A stretch of DNA of 64,000 nucleotides, taken from NCBI RefSeq assembly GCF_000341285.1, contig NW_005178439.1, forward strand, positions 89,349 through 153,348. Reading direction: 5' to 3'. The DNA comes from Galdieria sulphuraria. Taxonomy: Eukaryota > Rhodophyta > Bangiophyceae > Galdieriales > Galdieriaceae. Of this stretch, positions 23,288 through 35,105 are shown piece after piece. The position numbers and the translations under genes are program-made. Under the pieces are notes generated by a model. That model saw only the letters and a list, made by a program, of their open reading frames with translations. It did no database searches and was not told the origin of the DNA. How positions within the stretch are numbered: position 1 is the stretch's first letter; each line of letters opens with the position of its first letter.

Positions 23288-24409
23288 TCAGTAATGTAAA
23301 ACATCATTCAACCATGTTTTGCCATCACCAGATTGTCCAGAAGGAGGCTGCCAATCTCTATCGGGATCTGAACTTTGAGCCGAAATAAGTTTTTCATCAT
23401 ACAAAGGCAAAGATGCTCTCGTTGGACCATAAGGAATACGTGAACGCTTTCTAGAATTTCTATTCTTTTCTAATACATCAGCTTCGGTTTCTTCTTTCTC
23501 TTTTTCTACTGAAGATGATCGACTACTTTCAGAAGGAATACTTTTCAAACTATTTGTTGCATCGGAATGAATACTGCTGTTTGAAACTATCATAGAATGC
23601 TTGCGGTGGGTTTGTAAAGTTTGTTCATTCTCCTTCATAAACTTTTCCAACTCGTCCTCTTCTTCATCTTGAATGGTTTCATTGGCAATATTTTTATGTC
23701 GGTTATACGTGATTCCTTCCTGTCTATGAGAAATATTAGTAGGCTTGACCAGAGTTTCGCCACAACGAGTTTTAGTGCGATCATAAAACTCATCATCACT
23801 ATCATCACCATAATTAGCGCCAAGAACATCTTCAAACCCACCTAGAGCTTCCAAACGTTGCCTTTCTTCATCTTCTGTTTCAAACACTTCCTCTTCATCT
23901 TCCTCTGAATAGACTTGTGGATTCTTACCAACCCAGTTACTAATTGGGTCGTTGTTCTTCGTCTGTGATTCCTTTCCCTCAGAAATACCTTTTGAAGATA
24001 CTGGTGAATCGCAATTAGTCTCTAAAAGTTTCTCCTCCTCTTTCGTTTCATAAGATGGAACGAACTGTCTGGTGGATAGTCCAAAACGCAGCAATTCTCC
24101 AGTGTGGAACAAATAATATTGTTTGGGCTCCAACTTTGTTTTGTTTAAAAAAGTACCGTGAGTACTTTCCACGTCGTACAAGTATACTTGTGAGCCATCT
24201 GACTGAATGACTGCGTGAAGTCGGGAGACACTAGGGTGTTCCAGTTGAACGTCACAGTCCGGAGTTCTTCCTATCAAAAAATAAGGCTTTCCTATCAACC
24301 TGAGAATATCTATCACAGTTCCTTCTTTGATAACCTCTAGTGTCAAAGGTTTTGACAGACAAGATGACCACTGAGGTTCTTCATAATGTTTTTCCATGGC
24401 TTTGTCCAT
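23288..24409 (-). CDS. FHA-domain protein, kanadaptin-like
   Basis: The N-terminal forkhead-associated domain (residues about 25-105) is clear: YFLIGRTPDCDVQLEHPSVS, RLHAVIQ, DVESTHGTFLNKTKL. These contain the phosphothreonine-binding G-R, S-x-x-H and the N-x-x-x-L type residues. The middle is acidic and low in complexity with many serine and glutamate runs. The extreme C-terminus, DWQPPSGQSGDGKTWLNDVL, matches the conserved last residues of kanadaptin (SLC4A1AP), where a W-x-P-P-x-x-Q-x-GDG-x-T-x-LN motif ends the protein. Kanadaptin is nuclear and has been linked to RNA processing. At 373 residues this is about half the animal length and lacks the dsRNA-binding middle. The first ATG is at 24409. 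Confidence 0.72.
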   Translation of the reverse strand: MDKAMEKHYEEPQWSSCLSKPLTLEVIKEGTVIDILRLIGKPYFLIGRTPDCDVQLEHPSVSRLHAVIQSDGSQVYLYDVESTHGTFLNKTKLEPKQYYLFHTGELLRFGLSTRQFVPSYETKEEEKLLETNCDSPVSSKGISEGKESQTKNNDPISNWVGKNPQVYSEEDEEEVFETEDEERQRLEALGGFEDVLGANYGDDSDDEFYDRTKTRCGETLVKPTNISHRQEGITYNRHKNIANETIQDEEEDELEKFMKENEQTLQTHRKHSMIVSNSSIHSDATNSLKSIPSESSRSSSVEKEKEETEADVLEKNRNSRKRSRIPYGPTRASLPLYDEKLISAQSSDPDRDWQPPSGQSGDGKTWLNDVLHY

Positions 24410-24637
24410 TCCAAACAAAGCTATGGAAAGCTATTGAAATTGAAAAGCATATAATGAAAGGAAGATTCCTTTAAAACAGTTATTTTACAACTTGATGAAT
24501 AAAAAGTTCCTCATGGGCTACTCACAAGTATCCAAGTAACTAAAGAAAGACAAGTGCATCTATGCTTTAGTTTCTCAAGTCTCATTTGCCATTTTTTTGA
24601 CTAACACTAAACATTTACAATTGAAAGATAGTAACTT

Positions 24638-25171
24638 TCAAGACTCTGTGTCTATTTTTACGAGTTGAAAAACTTGACCACATAAAGGACACTTTACATT
24701 GGTTTCCTTGGTAACATGAAGCCACCATATAGAATGGTCTTTAGGAGCACTATGTCCTATGTAAAATAGTTTTCTTTATAGAACTTTTTCAAAGTGAAAT
24801 AAGCACAAGTTACCTGTACAACCCACAAATCTCGAATCACCCATGGTTGGAACCTTTCTAGGTCTTTCACTAGTTCCAAAATGGTCTGAAGAAACACAAT
24901 AATGCCGAAACCATTCGGGGTTTTGAACTAGCATGCCTTGCGTTTTGGTCCCTCTACCTTCAGTAGGAAGCATTTCCTCAAGAGCAATAGCTCTTTCTAA
25001 CTTCTTATTCTCTTCATCCACAAAAGTTTCTCTGCTGTTTTGGTTTTCCTGTTTTCTATGATAAAAGTGTTGGTTAAAAGACTGGACTTTCACACAAGTA
25101 GTTGTTCTAGGAGAAGGAAACCAAACTCTCGTCCTGAAATAACACAGTCTGTTCCAAGCAACAGAAAACAT
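24638..25171 (-). CDS. COX5B: Cytochrome c oxidase subunit 5b, mitochondrial
   Basis: COX5B is the zinc-binding nuclear-encoded subunit of mitochondrial complex IV. Exon 1 (25171 to about 24813) gives an Arg-rich presequence, a spacer with LERAIALEEML, and the conserved SRFVGCTG. After an intron of about 56 bp the second exon continues GHSAPKDHSIWWLHVTKE and ends with the zinc-site pair VKCPLCGQVFQLV. The expected family sequence RIVGC...VWFWL...CPxCGxxFxL is thus complete once spliced. The second exon is only about 120 bp and contains the stop at 24638. The 210-bp gap to the next start (25382) is a shared divergent promoter. Confidence 0.9.
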
Positions 25172-25381
25172 GATTCAACTGAAAATACTCTATGACTGCA
25201 TATAGACAGCAGGAATAGATTTGGGTTATTTTGGTAGACCTTTATATGACAAGAGTGCCCAATTGACAAGCCTCTGTGAATCGTCGCAACTTAGATTTGC
25301 CAAAAGAAATTTTCGAGTCTAAAGAAAAAAGGGATTGACCGTTGGTTGGATTGGTTTTGCGCCCTGAGTATTACGAGTAAT

Positions 25382-27587
25382 ATGAACTTTCAAAGAATAT
25401 CCCCTAATATATCAGATACTGGAAACCCTTCGCATAATATTATATCAACGGATTACAACAGTGTTTTTCAGCGTCGTCAAACGGACTCCAAAACAGAAGA
25501 CTCAAGGTCTTCTAAAAACCCTATAGCCAGAAGCTTGCTACAGCGCCTCACAATGGGAAACGAAAGTGTATGGATTCGAATTGGAACTTTACGAGAATCT
25601 ATAGGTGATACCACAGGTGCTATGGAAGCCTATAATAATGCGTTGCGTTTCTCTTCAAACACTCCGACACCTCTTTGCAAATTGGGTTCCATTCTGTTAC
25701 GAAAAGGACAACTGGAACAAGTACGTTTGCAAGCTACAGAATTGGAAATATCTGAATTGTAATATTTACAATATAGGCCTTGATATACATTCAACAGGCG
25801 TTGGCTTTGTCTGGCAATAGTGGAGAAGCTTGGTCGTTGTTGGGATATTATTATTTAAAGACGGGAGCCTATGAGCAAGCTTATGAAGCTTTTCAAAGTG
25901 CTATTAGGCTTCTTGGAGACCAAGCCTCTGCATTTCTTTGGTATGGAATCGGTCTTCTATATGAGTTGAACGGTTCTACCGATTACGCTTTGGAGGCTTA
26001 TCAAAATGCGTTAAAATTGAAACCATATTCCGAACAAACTATCGATATCTATTTGCATATTGCTCATATTTATGAAGAGCGAGAAGCATTGGATGTTGCT
26101 TCCGAGTATTTGAACAAGGCTTTTCTACACGTTTCTACTTTTAACTTTAATACAACTATTTTGGGAGAAATATTCTTTCGAATGGGTGCTATTCAAGAAT
26201 TGAAACGGAATGTTACCATGGCAAAGGAGTTTTATTTGAAAGCACTCAAGGAGAGTCCGAATCATGCAAAGTCTTTGCAACAGTTGGGTTGGATTGAGCA
26301 TGAAGAAGGCCGTTCGGAAGATGGTTTTCAGTTGTTAAAACGAGCTGTGGAAGCTGACCCTAATGATGGTCAGGGTTGGTATTTGTTAGGTTTGTAGAAC
26401 TGGTTTTTATTTCTTGTTCAAACTCTATATTGAATTGAACTTAGGAAGGCTGCACATGGCAAAGAAGGAATATCGCTCTGCTTATGATAATTACCAGCAT
26501 GCTGTTTACTGCAACAGTCGAAACCCTAGATTCTGGTGTTCAATTGGAGTTTTATATTATCAAATGGGTCAACATAGAGATGCAATGGATGCTTATACTA
26601 GAGCAATCAGACTGAACCCAAACCTAAGTGAAGTATGGTATGATTTGGGAACTTTATACGAAAGTTTTTCGCAGTATAAAGATGCATTGGATGCGTATAA
26701 GAAAGCATTGGAGCTTTCTCCAAATAATTCTCAGATCAAAGCTCGAGTGGTGGAAATTGAGAAGAATATAAGGGATGAAAATGTGGGTTTGTCATCAAGA
26801 GACCATGGATGGCATATGGATACTCGTCCTTCAAGCATTCTGGCAGTGGAAACTAAGGAACCTGAGGCAACTATGGCTTTCGAAATGCCAAAAATGTCAA
26901 ACGTCAGAGATAGTAATAGTTTAGGAGCTATGGAAGCTTTATATGGTGAAGACCGAACAACCAATCAACCTATCGAGAAGTCTATTGATGAGAACTTGAA
27001 GAAACCTGTGGAAGAAAGTGAACAAGGTGACCAGGTATGTATATGTTCCTTATTGTTATTTATTGGTTTTTGTAACAGGAATGTGTCTTTGATAGATTCA
27101 GAAGAGCATTGAAGAGGAATCCAAAGATAATGAGAATATACAACTTTCTGAAAACTGGAAAAAGGACAAAGATAATTCAGCTAGTCCAAGTGCAACGGCC
27201 TCATCGTCTTTTAATGAAGACGAAGAATGTGAAGTTGCTACTGAAAGTGTTCCTACGAGTGGTACCGCTATAAAGAATAGTGTAGGGGAATGGACGAAGC
27301 GAGAACAGTTATTGACTAGTAAGAATAACGCAGAAAGTGAAAGACACGATGATGAAAATAAACAAGAAAAAGAAGAACAACAACAACAACAACCTGTTGC
27401 GAAACGACTCAAGACTCGCAGAGCACAGGATTCTCGTTCAGAGTCTTCAGCAGAGAACGGAAAGACATTCGATGAGAATCAATTCAATGAAGAAAAGTCG
27501 TCAACTGCCATAAATCAAGATACCTGTGAGGACACACAATTAGAGCGTAATGACGATATTCCATCGGAAGGATATTTATCTGACTAG
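25382..27587 (+). CDS. CYC8: CYC8/SSN6-like TPR transcriptional corepressor
   Basis: This is the TPR subunit of the Tup1-Cyc8 type corepressor, which bridges DNA-bound repressors to Tup1. It has at least nine tetratricopeptide repeats between residues about 55 and 460. The most diagnostic part follows the second intron: NPRFWCSIGVLYYQMGQHRD, AMDAYTRAIRLNPNLSEVWY and DLGTLYE, nearly the yeast Cyc8 repeats 8-9. The C-terminal quarter is acidic, serine-rich and contains six consecutive glutamines before PVAKRLK, a possible nuclear localisation signal. Introns are at about 25720-25797, 26391-26444 and 27035-27096; the middle one uses a GTTTGT donor. The ATG at 25382 is the first in the frame. Confidence 0.9.
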
Positions 27588-28205
27588 TCTGGATTGGAAA
27601 CTTTACTTTTGATGTATCATCGTTTGTAGTGTGTTTTTGTCGAAGAGCTTGTTCTTAGATATGGAGAATAGATATTGGAATTTGCAGACTCTCGACTCAT
27701 TATATTGAGTAGGAAAAATAGCAGAATATTTTCAAGTTAGGATTCGACTTTTTCAAGCAAGTTTTGACATTTCATTCATTGTCATTGAATCTCTTGAATA
27801 TTTTGCTATTCCTATTAGTTTCGCTCATTTTTATGATATACAAGTGGAAATGGACTTTTTGGAGCGATTCTTATATATATATCCATATACAGATATAAGT
27901 GTAATATGATTGATTTTAATAGACCAAATGGTAAACAACTACAATAGAATATTCTTGGCTAATCCATTTCTTCATTATTCCAAAAACCCAAAAGTTGCTC
28001 CTTTTCCTACAAGAATAATACTTCTGAAAAGTAACAACGTTGGCTCATTGCAATTATTATTGATTGAAGAGACTTGTTGAGATTAGTGAAAGTCGTTGAT
28101 TTCAAAGGCTATCCGCTTTGTCTCTTATATGTTATTCTTTCGGGTGTTTACAATATATTCCAGTCTTTAAAAACTCGTACTAGTATTTGATATTTCATAA
28201 ACGAT
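27588..28205. other. Intergenic region, 3' of CYC8 and 5' of NOT2
   Basis: The 618-bp A+T-rich stretch has no open frame with coding character on either strand. It includes an AT dinucleotide run near 27872-27895. It presumably holds the CYC8 terminator and the NOT2 promoter. It is one of the longest gene-free gaps of the conserved block. Confidence 0.6.
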
Positions 28206-29894
28206 ATGAGTGTACAGCGGAAACCGAGGGAAAACCATAGCAACAACGATAAACAGTTGGTTGACAAGAGAATGATTGCAACTTCAGGAAAAGGTCCTAC
28301 AATTGGTTACAACAAGCCAAAGAGCCCATTTGTTAGCCATACAAGTGGACTTGTACATGGACCAACTCAAGATTGGGAGACAAGAGGTTGGGAAAACGCC
28401 AAAAACCTCAATGGGACGAACAACAAGCAATCTTCCAGCGCACAAGGTAAAGTATTTTATATTGGGTATTTATTTTATGTGGTTTTGATATATAAGGTAC
28501 ATATTTCTGGGGGACTAGAGTCTATTCATGGTTATAGTTACTCAAGCTTGGATGTTTGGGGTAGAGCGCCTTCAGATGCAGGAGGAGGGGGTCAAAAACT
28601 AGTCAACTCGAGTTCTCCTCGGGTAGATATGTCACATTGGGTTTTTGGTGGAAACAAAGCGGAACAAATATCTCCTCCAGCTTTGGATCTCTCAGAATTT
28701 CCGACCTTGTCTAGTACAGTTTCTTCTACAATTCAAGAAGAGAGCAGCCGACCATCTTCCCACCCTTCTGTTTCACCGCAGTTATCAGGATATTATAGTG
28801 CAGCTGTAGGAGCCAATAGAGTGCAGTCAAAAGGAAACGTTCCACCCAATGGAAAGCGTACCAATATGAACTCGTTTCCTTCTTTGAATAGTCACGACGA
28901 GAGTATCGAAAAGTTTTCAGATATGGAAGCAAAGTCGAGGATTGGATTGAACGATACTGATTGGCAACGTAACTTGACTTCCTATTCTGATGCGAAATTA
29001 GGAATGCGCTATAGAAATCGTTCTGCTCCGTTTACTGGTTCCAATATGACTCACAATGATGATTCCAGAACAAGTAACCCTATTTCATCTGACGATTTTG
29101 GTAATGTTTCTAATTGGATGTCTTCCAATTTTGGTTCGAAGAATTCCAAATATTCCTTCCAAAATGCGAGTAACAACTTTGAACAGTCGAATATCATTTC
29201 GGAACCAGAATCTTATACGACAAACTTTGAAGTTGCATCCACAGTAGCAAAGACGGAACCTCAAAGTGATTTTTCACAGTTGTCTTCAAAACTAAGCGAA
29301 ATTTCATTCCCGCATGACACTTTGGAGATATATGGCATACGAGGACTCTTAAAGTTGATGTCATCAAGTTGGAGAACAGAACAACCAGACTATTTGCTAC
29401 TTACTCTTGGAATCGACTTGACAAGCTTAGGACTGAATTTGAACTCCACGGAGCCCTTGTATTTATCCTTTGAGACTCCGTTTCTTGATATGGATAGAGG
29501 TCTCTATCATGAACCTGAATATATTCTTCCTGAATGCTACAAAATGGAACAAAAACCTCCTCTATTGAAATTGGGTCATTTTAGGAAGTTTCAGTTGCAA
29601 ACCTTATTTTATATATTTTATTGTATGCCTCGAGATGCATTACAGATTCTTGCAGCTGCGGAATTGTATCAAAGAGAGTGGAGATATCATAAAGACTTGA
29701 AACTTTGGTTTACGAGAGCACCTGGTACAACCACTCCGGGATATGAACGAAATGCTTTTATCTACTTTGATATAACTACATGGGAAAGGAAACCTTTTCA
29801 TGAAACAAATAGAAATTTCTTGCAAGGTTTTCTTCCTCAAAATGTGATTACTGAAGCAGTAGAACATTTAGTAAATTCCAATTCGTCGTCCTAA
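28206..29894 (+). CDS. NOT2: CCR4-NOT complex subunit 2
   Basis: NOT2 (CNOT2/CDC36) forms the NOT module of the CCR4-NOT deadenylase with NOT1 and NOT3. The C-terminal NOT-box (about the last 170 residues) is well conserved: LTLGIDLTSLGLNLNSTEPL, then ETPFLDMDRGLYHEPEYILP, YIFYCMPRDALQILAAAELY and WRYHKDLKLWFTRAPG. The N-terminal 370 residues are serine- and asparagine-rich and probably disordered, with a repeated SEFPTLSS-like NOT1-anchor element around 28690. The open frame runs through what looks like a 72-bp in-frame intron (28447-28518, GTAAAG to TAG), so the mature protein is probably 24 residues shorter than the continuous translation. Confidence 0.95.
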   Translation: MSVQRKPRENHSNNDKQLVDKRMIATSGKGPTIGYNKPKSPFVSHTSGLVHGPTQDWETRGWENAKNLNGTNNKQSSSAQGKVFYIGYLFYVVLIYKVHISGGLESIHGYSYSSLDVWGRAPSDAGGGGQKLVNSSSPRVDMSHWVFGGNKAEQISPPALDLSEFPTLSSTVSSTIQEESSRPSSHPSVSPQLSGYYSAAVGANRVQSKGNVPPNGKRTNMNSFPSLNSHDESIEKFSDMEAKSRIGLNDTDWQRNLTSYSDAKLGMRYRNRSAPFTGSNMTHNDDSRTSNPISSDDFGNVSNWMSSNFGSKNSKYSFQNASNNFEQSNIISEPESYTTNFEVASTVAKTEPQSDFSQLSSKLSEISFPHDTLEIYGIRGLLKLMSSSWRTEQPDYLLLTLGIDLTSLGLNLNSTEPLYLSFETPFLDMDRGLYHEPEYILPECYKMEQKPPLLKLGHFRKFQLQTLFYIFYCMPRDALQILAAAELYQREWRYHKDLKLWFTRAPGTTTPGYERNAFIYFDITTWERKPFHETNRNFLQGFLPQNVITEAVEHLVNSNSSS

Positions 29895-29917
29895 AACTGT
29901 GATCTTTTCTATAGAAA

Positions 29918-32171
29918 ATGGCTGTTTATCAAACACATTTAGACAAAAAGGAACCACTTATACAAAGGTTTCGAAAAGGTCGAGGATTGGGAGTATCTGT
30001 TGTAGCTTCAACGCAAGACAACGATACTCTGCTTGTTCTATCAGAAACAGATAGAGTTCAGTGTCTAGTCGATCACTCAATAGATTTGGATTGCACTCTC
30101 AAGTGGACACTGTTGATTCCACCTAGCAAAAAACTAACTTGTGTAAGTAGTGTGAGTTTGCTTAGTTTGCTTTGTATAGTGACTTGTGATATTTATTAGA
30201 GTGCCATTCCTATTGGCTTATGTGGAGTACAATTTTTAGGAGTCTTAGATGAGCACGACATAACTTTATGGGACTCTAGTACGGAGGAATTTGGAGTTTT
30301 GAACTGGAAAATTGTTGGACAAGTGCCCTATCCAGTTGCTCGTATTATTGAACTGGTGTTTGGTGCGAAAACTTGCATTCTTGTCATATCAAGTACGGGA
30401 TATCAGTTGCTAGATGGGAGTAGCTTTGATACTGTTTTTTCATTTGTATTACAAAAGTAAGTGAGGTTTTCAATTGTTATTCTTTTGAAGTCATATTTTT
30501 AGTAGTAACTGCGAACATATTTGTTCTCGAGTGGTGAAAGGAAGTGTCTTTCCTGCAAGTTTAGGATTCAGAAAGGAAAGTGATTATTGTGTGATATTAG
30601 GAGTGGTAAATCATTCACCAGATACTGGAAAAGACATATTTTTTCATATATTCGATGAAGAATGTTGCAAATGTAGAACTTTGGAATGGAATGTGAAGTT
30701 TTATGTTGAAGAAAGTACCATTCAGTCACTTATTTTCTATGAAGAACAACAAAATGATGAGATATGTAGCCTTCATTTGTGTATGTTTTGGTCATGTGGA
30801 ATATTGGAGTTTAGAATGATAACGTTTGATGGTCAAGAGCCTATTATTATCCGTCGAATTACATTACCAGGCACTGAGTTTACTCCACGGAATACTTTTC
30901 TTTTTGATTTGAGCAACGATTATTTTGGAATACTTTTCAAGGAAAGTTTACAAATTTGGCATAAGAAATGGAAACTTTGTTTTCGGAAATGGAGTGTGCT
31001 TAAGGAATTGGGTATTGTGAAGGATATAAGTCGCAGTCGTTTTTCTCATTTAGGAGACGATAATTTTTGCATTTATGGTTGTTTTGTGAATGGCTTGGTG
31101 AAATGGAATTGTGAACTTCCACAACTATCTTTATCCCAAATATTAGAAATGAAAAGAATCGAAAATTTGAATATACAAGATTTTTCCTGTATGGAACGAA
31201 AAGGACAAATATTTTCAGAAGATATGTTGGAAGCATTGTCCATGACAGATAATGATACGCGAGGAGATCTTATTATGAAAACTTTGTCTGACAAGGAAAA
31301 GGAGTGGATCAATCACATAGAACAAGGTCTTTACTCTTCCAAAGATATTTTGGAAGTTTTGCAAGAGCCCCAATCAACCAATAATTTGGATATATCTTCA
31401 GCACAAACTTCACAACATCATAAATTGTACGAAAAGCCCTCGTCTTTGTTGATTAGTACTATTTTGATGCATATTTTCAAAGTCCTAAAAGATGGAGATT
31501 TATCATATACAGCGGTGTTGGAATTTTTAGTCAAGAGACATTGGATTGACTATTCTATGATGAGAAGTTGTCTGATATCTTTGGAGAGTCAACAGAGCAC
31601 TACAAAGAATCCCATATTGTTTCCGTTTCTATGGAGAAACCATTTATTTTCTTTATGTTTGGAGTTTATGAAACACATTGTAGACTTACCACCGATCGAA
31701 GTAATCTATCTAATTCAACAAGTTTCGAACAATAGACAACAGAATTCTTTCATAGAAAATGATAATTTCTATTTAGAACAACTTTTCACTGCATTATGGC
31801 AGAGACCTTTTTCAACCAAAGATATGATGTTGGCTTTAGAAATGTTACCTTTTCGTGATGTTATACTTCAGTTACATTTATTTGAAGACGAGTTGGAAAG
31901 CATTCTTCATACGAAAAGGTGGATTTCAAAAGCTTGGATTGCGTGGATTGCTCTCATTTTGGACACCTACATGTTTGCTCTTCTTGTGGATAGCAAAGGC
32001 ATTCAACATCTTAACAATGTTTATAAGAAAGTGAAACAACTTGAACAGTTGACTGAAATAATGGTCTCTGTTGAGCCTCTTATTCGAAGTTTTGTGGAAA
32101 GGCAACAACTGTTCTTCACCAACAAAGGACAACATAAGCATTGGGTTGAATATTATTCATTCACTTTGTAA
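29918..32171 (+). CDS. NOL11/UTP8-like nucleolar protein
   Basis: The product is a beta-propeller-like N-terminal half followed by a helical C-terminal half, about 710 residues over three exons (introns near 30142-30199 and 30456-30502). The C-terminus (WIALILDTYMFALLVDSKGI, then NNVYKKVKQLEQL) resembles the last 80 residues of human NOL11 ([20 protein letters not shown], then INLYKLVKSQ), and the protein length and layout fit. NOL11 is part of the t-UTP complex of the small-subunit processome and supports rRNA transcription and processing. The N-terminal part has weak similarity only. It begins 24 bp after the NOT2 stop on the same strand. IMP4, another processome protein, is encoded 6 kb further right. 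Confidence 0.55.
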
Positions 32172-32382
32172 TTATTTATCAAATATACAAACAGTTGAAT
32201 TCCATATCAAGTTTTTCTTTCATAGTGTTCCAAAGTTACAGAAGCGTTTTTACATAATAAGATGGTTTTATGGGAAGACTTATTACTCAATATCCATATA
32301 AAACTGCTATACTTGTGAAACAACTAGAAAATTGATATGTAATAGAATGGAACATTCGCATTATTATTTTAGTCAACAATAA

Positions 32383-33533
32383 TCAGATAACCAACAATTT
32401 GCAATATCTAGCAAGACCACTCATATCCTCAAAAACTTGCAATAATTCTACTCCTACATTTGGCTCTTTATGTAAAAAGTCTTGTATCAGTTTAGGATGT
32501 GAAGGATCGACTTCTAACCATATTGTGCCTCCTGTCTTCAACCAATTCTTTGCACCTCTCAATATAACACGAATAATTTCCATTCCTCATCAAAACAATT
32601 TGAATAATAAATATCATTAGCATATTTTAACGACTTACCATCTTTTCCTCCTAATAACGCACATGATGCCTCGTATTGAATAACTTCCGGTTGCAAGGTT
32701 CGATATTCTGCTTCTGGAATGTATGGAGGATTAGATACCAAAAAGTCATACTTATTGTCATCTAACCGAAATTTTGTAATATCTTGCAAGTGAATATCTA
32801 ACAACCGCTTTTGTTCATCTTCTAAAACTATGCAGGCATTTTCTTTCGTCAAGGTGATAGCTTGAGGATCAATATCAAGTGCAGTCACTTTCAATATATT
32901 ATTATTCCCTGTGAACTCCTTCCAACCTTTCAAAAGAGATAAACTGATGGCGCCACTTCCACATCCAATCTCTAAACATCTTGTCACTTCACCGGTTGAG
33001 CCTCGACGCAACACATTCTTCCAAAACTTTAGGATCCTGTCTACCAACTCCTCGGTTTCCGGACGAGGTATTAAGACAGGTTGTCTGACCTTCAAAGTCA
33101 AATTATAAAAGTCCCAATTACCCACAATGTACTGCACTGGTTCTCGGAGAAGACGTCTAAGTGCATTGTGTGTCAAAGTGCTGTAAAACGGCTCTAGTTG
33201 GGATAACAAAGTAGGCTCTCCACGAAGCAACTGTTTCCGACTCAAGCCAAAACTAGTTGCCACTATGTACTCTGCTGACAGTCTGGACTCTGGAACTCCT
33301 TGTTGAACGAACACTTCACTCAGCCTGGTCACCAGCTCTTTAGTAGTGCTACAGACTCGCAGCTTGTCTCTCAACTCTGTTTCACTAAGCTGCGAGCTGC
33401 ATGAGACGTAGTTGCTTGGTTTATTGACAGTTTTGTGATATCTGTTTGGTAGAAAAACTTGGACACAGCCTCTCCTTGTTCCAATGAGTAACCAACTTTT
33501 ATTCAAGACATTGCATGCTATGCTGACAAACAT
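32383..33533 (-). CDS. HEMK1: HemK/PrmC N5-glutamine methyltransferase, organellar
   Basis: This enzyme methylates the GGQ glutamine of organellar peptide release factors. The helical N-terminal domain (residues about 50-150) and the Rossmann domain are both present: motif I LEIGCGSGAISLSLL, the acidic motif II TALDIDPQAI, and the catalytic SNPPYIP. QPVLIPRPETEELVD precedes motif I, as expected for PrmC. An intron of about 55 bp (near 32639-32585) separates LLGGKDG from MEIIRVILRGAKNWLKTGG. The frame opens at 33548 with TTG; the first ATG is at 33533. The N-terminal 40 residues (ACNVLNKSWLLIGTRRG) may act as a targeting sequence. The stop at 32383 faces the NOL11-like gene with a 210-bp convergent gap. 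Confidence 0.92.
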
Positions 33534-33649
33534 ATTATGTATTTCCAAAATAAAACAGAAACCAAGAGTTTAGAAAAACTGTAAGATATAGTCTTTATTT
33601 CTATACAAGCCAGAATCAAAAGGAGAAGGAGCAGCTGCGCGAACGCATA

Positions 33650-34076
33650 CTACTCCAGGGTCATAAATTGAGGAGTCGACAGCCACATAGTCGTGACCTC
33701 GACGGTTTCAACAAACAACTTTCCCTGTCCGAAGACAAAAGTAAAGAAGTTTGTCGTCCCCGCACAGTCGTACGTCTTGCGATGTACAGACTGCCCTCCC
33801 AGGTAAGTATGATTTTCTACTAAGGTCGTTTAACATTATTTAAAAACGGGATCCAAACAATTTTGATGTTGGGACGAATTCAACTTGCGAATTGGGATTT
33901 ACAGCATTTTCTATTTCTTTCCTTTTTGACCCATAAACTCTCAAAGGATCAAGGTATATGGCATTCTTTTGCAACAGATGAAATGCACAAAGAATAAATA
34001 CTTTGGTCGCTCCTCGTGTTGCGAACTCCAGTTGCCTAGTCCTCATTAGTTTATTTAGGAATTCTATTTCGTCCAT
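33650..34076 (-). CDS. Small hypothetical protein, two exons
   Basis: Two open stretches on the minus strand lie between HemK and the TACO1 gene and look coding. The first begins with the ATG at 34076 (MDEIEFLNKLMRTRQLEFAT) and reads RGATKVFILCAFHLLQKNAI before ending near 33890. The second, ending at a TAG at 33650, reads SVHRKTYDCAGTTNFFTFVF and GQGKLFVETVEVTTMWLSTP. They are not in one frame. The best junction I can see uses a GTAAAT donor near 33903 and an acceptor GGCAG near 33800; a shorter intron with a GTTTTT donor would also keep the frame. The protein would be about 105-125 residues. I recognise no family. The start lies 17 bp after the TACO1 stop. Confidence 0.5.
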
Positions 34077-34092
34077 AAACAAGAATTTATCG

Positions 34093-35047
34093 TCAAGTAA
34101 AGTTTGCTGCATGAGCAACATTTTCTACATCTTCGTCGTCTTCCAAGGCTTCTATGAGTCCATTCACCTTTTTCCCCAAGTCCTCTTCTATGGACAAGGA
34201 TATCATGTTCTTGGGACGATACAAAACGTCAGCGGACTCAAACACAAAACTTCTCTCCTTGAGACTTTCCAAAATAGTAAAGAATTGATCTGGATTGCAA
34301 GTCATATGAGCTTCCTTCGAACTTTCAACGACTTCCACATCCTTTGCGTTCAAGTCGATAGCTGCTTCTTCCAGTTTGTCTAATAAGCTAGTATCCTCGG
34401 AAATGCTAAAACGTATCACCCCCAACTTTTCAAACATCCAATCTACAGAACCTGGAGAACCCAGACTTCCTTCATACTTGTTAAATAAATGTCGTACTTG
34501 AGCAGCAGTACGATTACGATTTCCGGTAAGCGCTTCTACCAAAATAGCTATACCACCTGGTCCATATCCTTCGTATCGAACAGCTTCCAACTCAGCTTCC
34601 GAACGAACACCCAACCCTGACTTGATTGCACTCTGAATTTTATCCTTAGGAACATCCAGAGACTTTGCTCTTTCGATGGCAACTGCCAACTTTACATTTT
34701 TCGCTGGGTCCTCTCCTGCTTCTCTCACTGCGGATATGATACTCCTCGATATTTTTGCAATGTTCTGAGAACGTTTTGCGTCTGCTCGTGCTTTCTGATC
34801 TGTGAAAAGCCAATGTTAGCGTCCTGGTATGAAAAGTAGTCTAATCCGTTGTGTACATACGCTTAATATTGTGCCACTTGGAGTGTCCAGCCATTTTCAA
34901 AATAGAAGGTATCCATTCTTCCAAGTTGGGTAGTGCGGGCACACTTCCTAGTCCATTCGCAATTTCTAGTTGTGGAAGTAAGTTACTCAAATATCGAAAA
35001 TTCTTCACATATATGAACAAGTCGTCCAGTGGAGCAAACTTGAGCAT
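34093..35047 (-). CDS. TACO1: TACO1/YebC family translational regulator
   Basis: YebC/TACO1 proteins help organellar or bacterial ribosomes and, as TACO1, activate COX1 translation in mitochondria. The family opening is exact: MAGHSKWHNIKR, then after a short intron (about 34857-34801) QKARADAKRSQNIAKISRSI. Later blocks ERAKSLDVPKDKIQSAIKSG and YEGYGPGGIAILVEALTGNR are typical, with GSLGSPGSVDWMFEKLGVI. The upstream ATG at 35047 adds about 50 residues that could target an organelle; translation might instead start at MAGHSKW (34894). The gene is divergent from ArfGAP with only about 60 bp between proposed starts. Confidence 0.93.
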
Positions 35048-35105
35048 TGCTGACAAACTGCTCAATAACAAAAATGGATTGGATTTTGAGTTATTCGTAA
35101 ATAAA

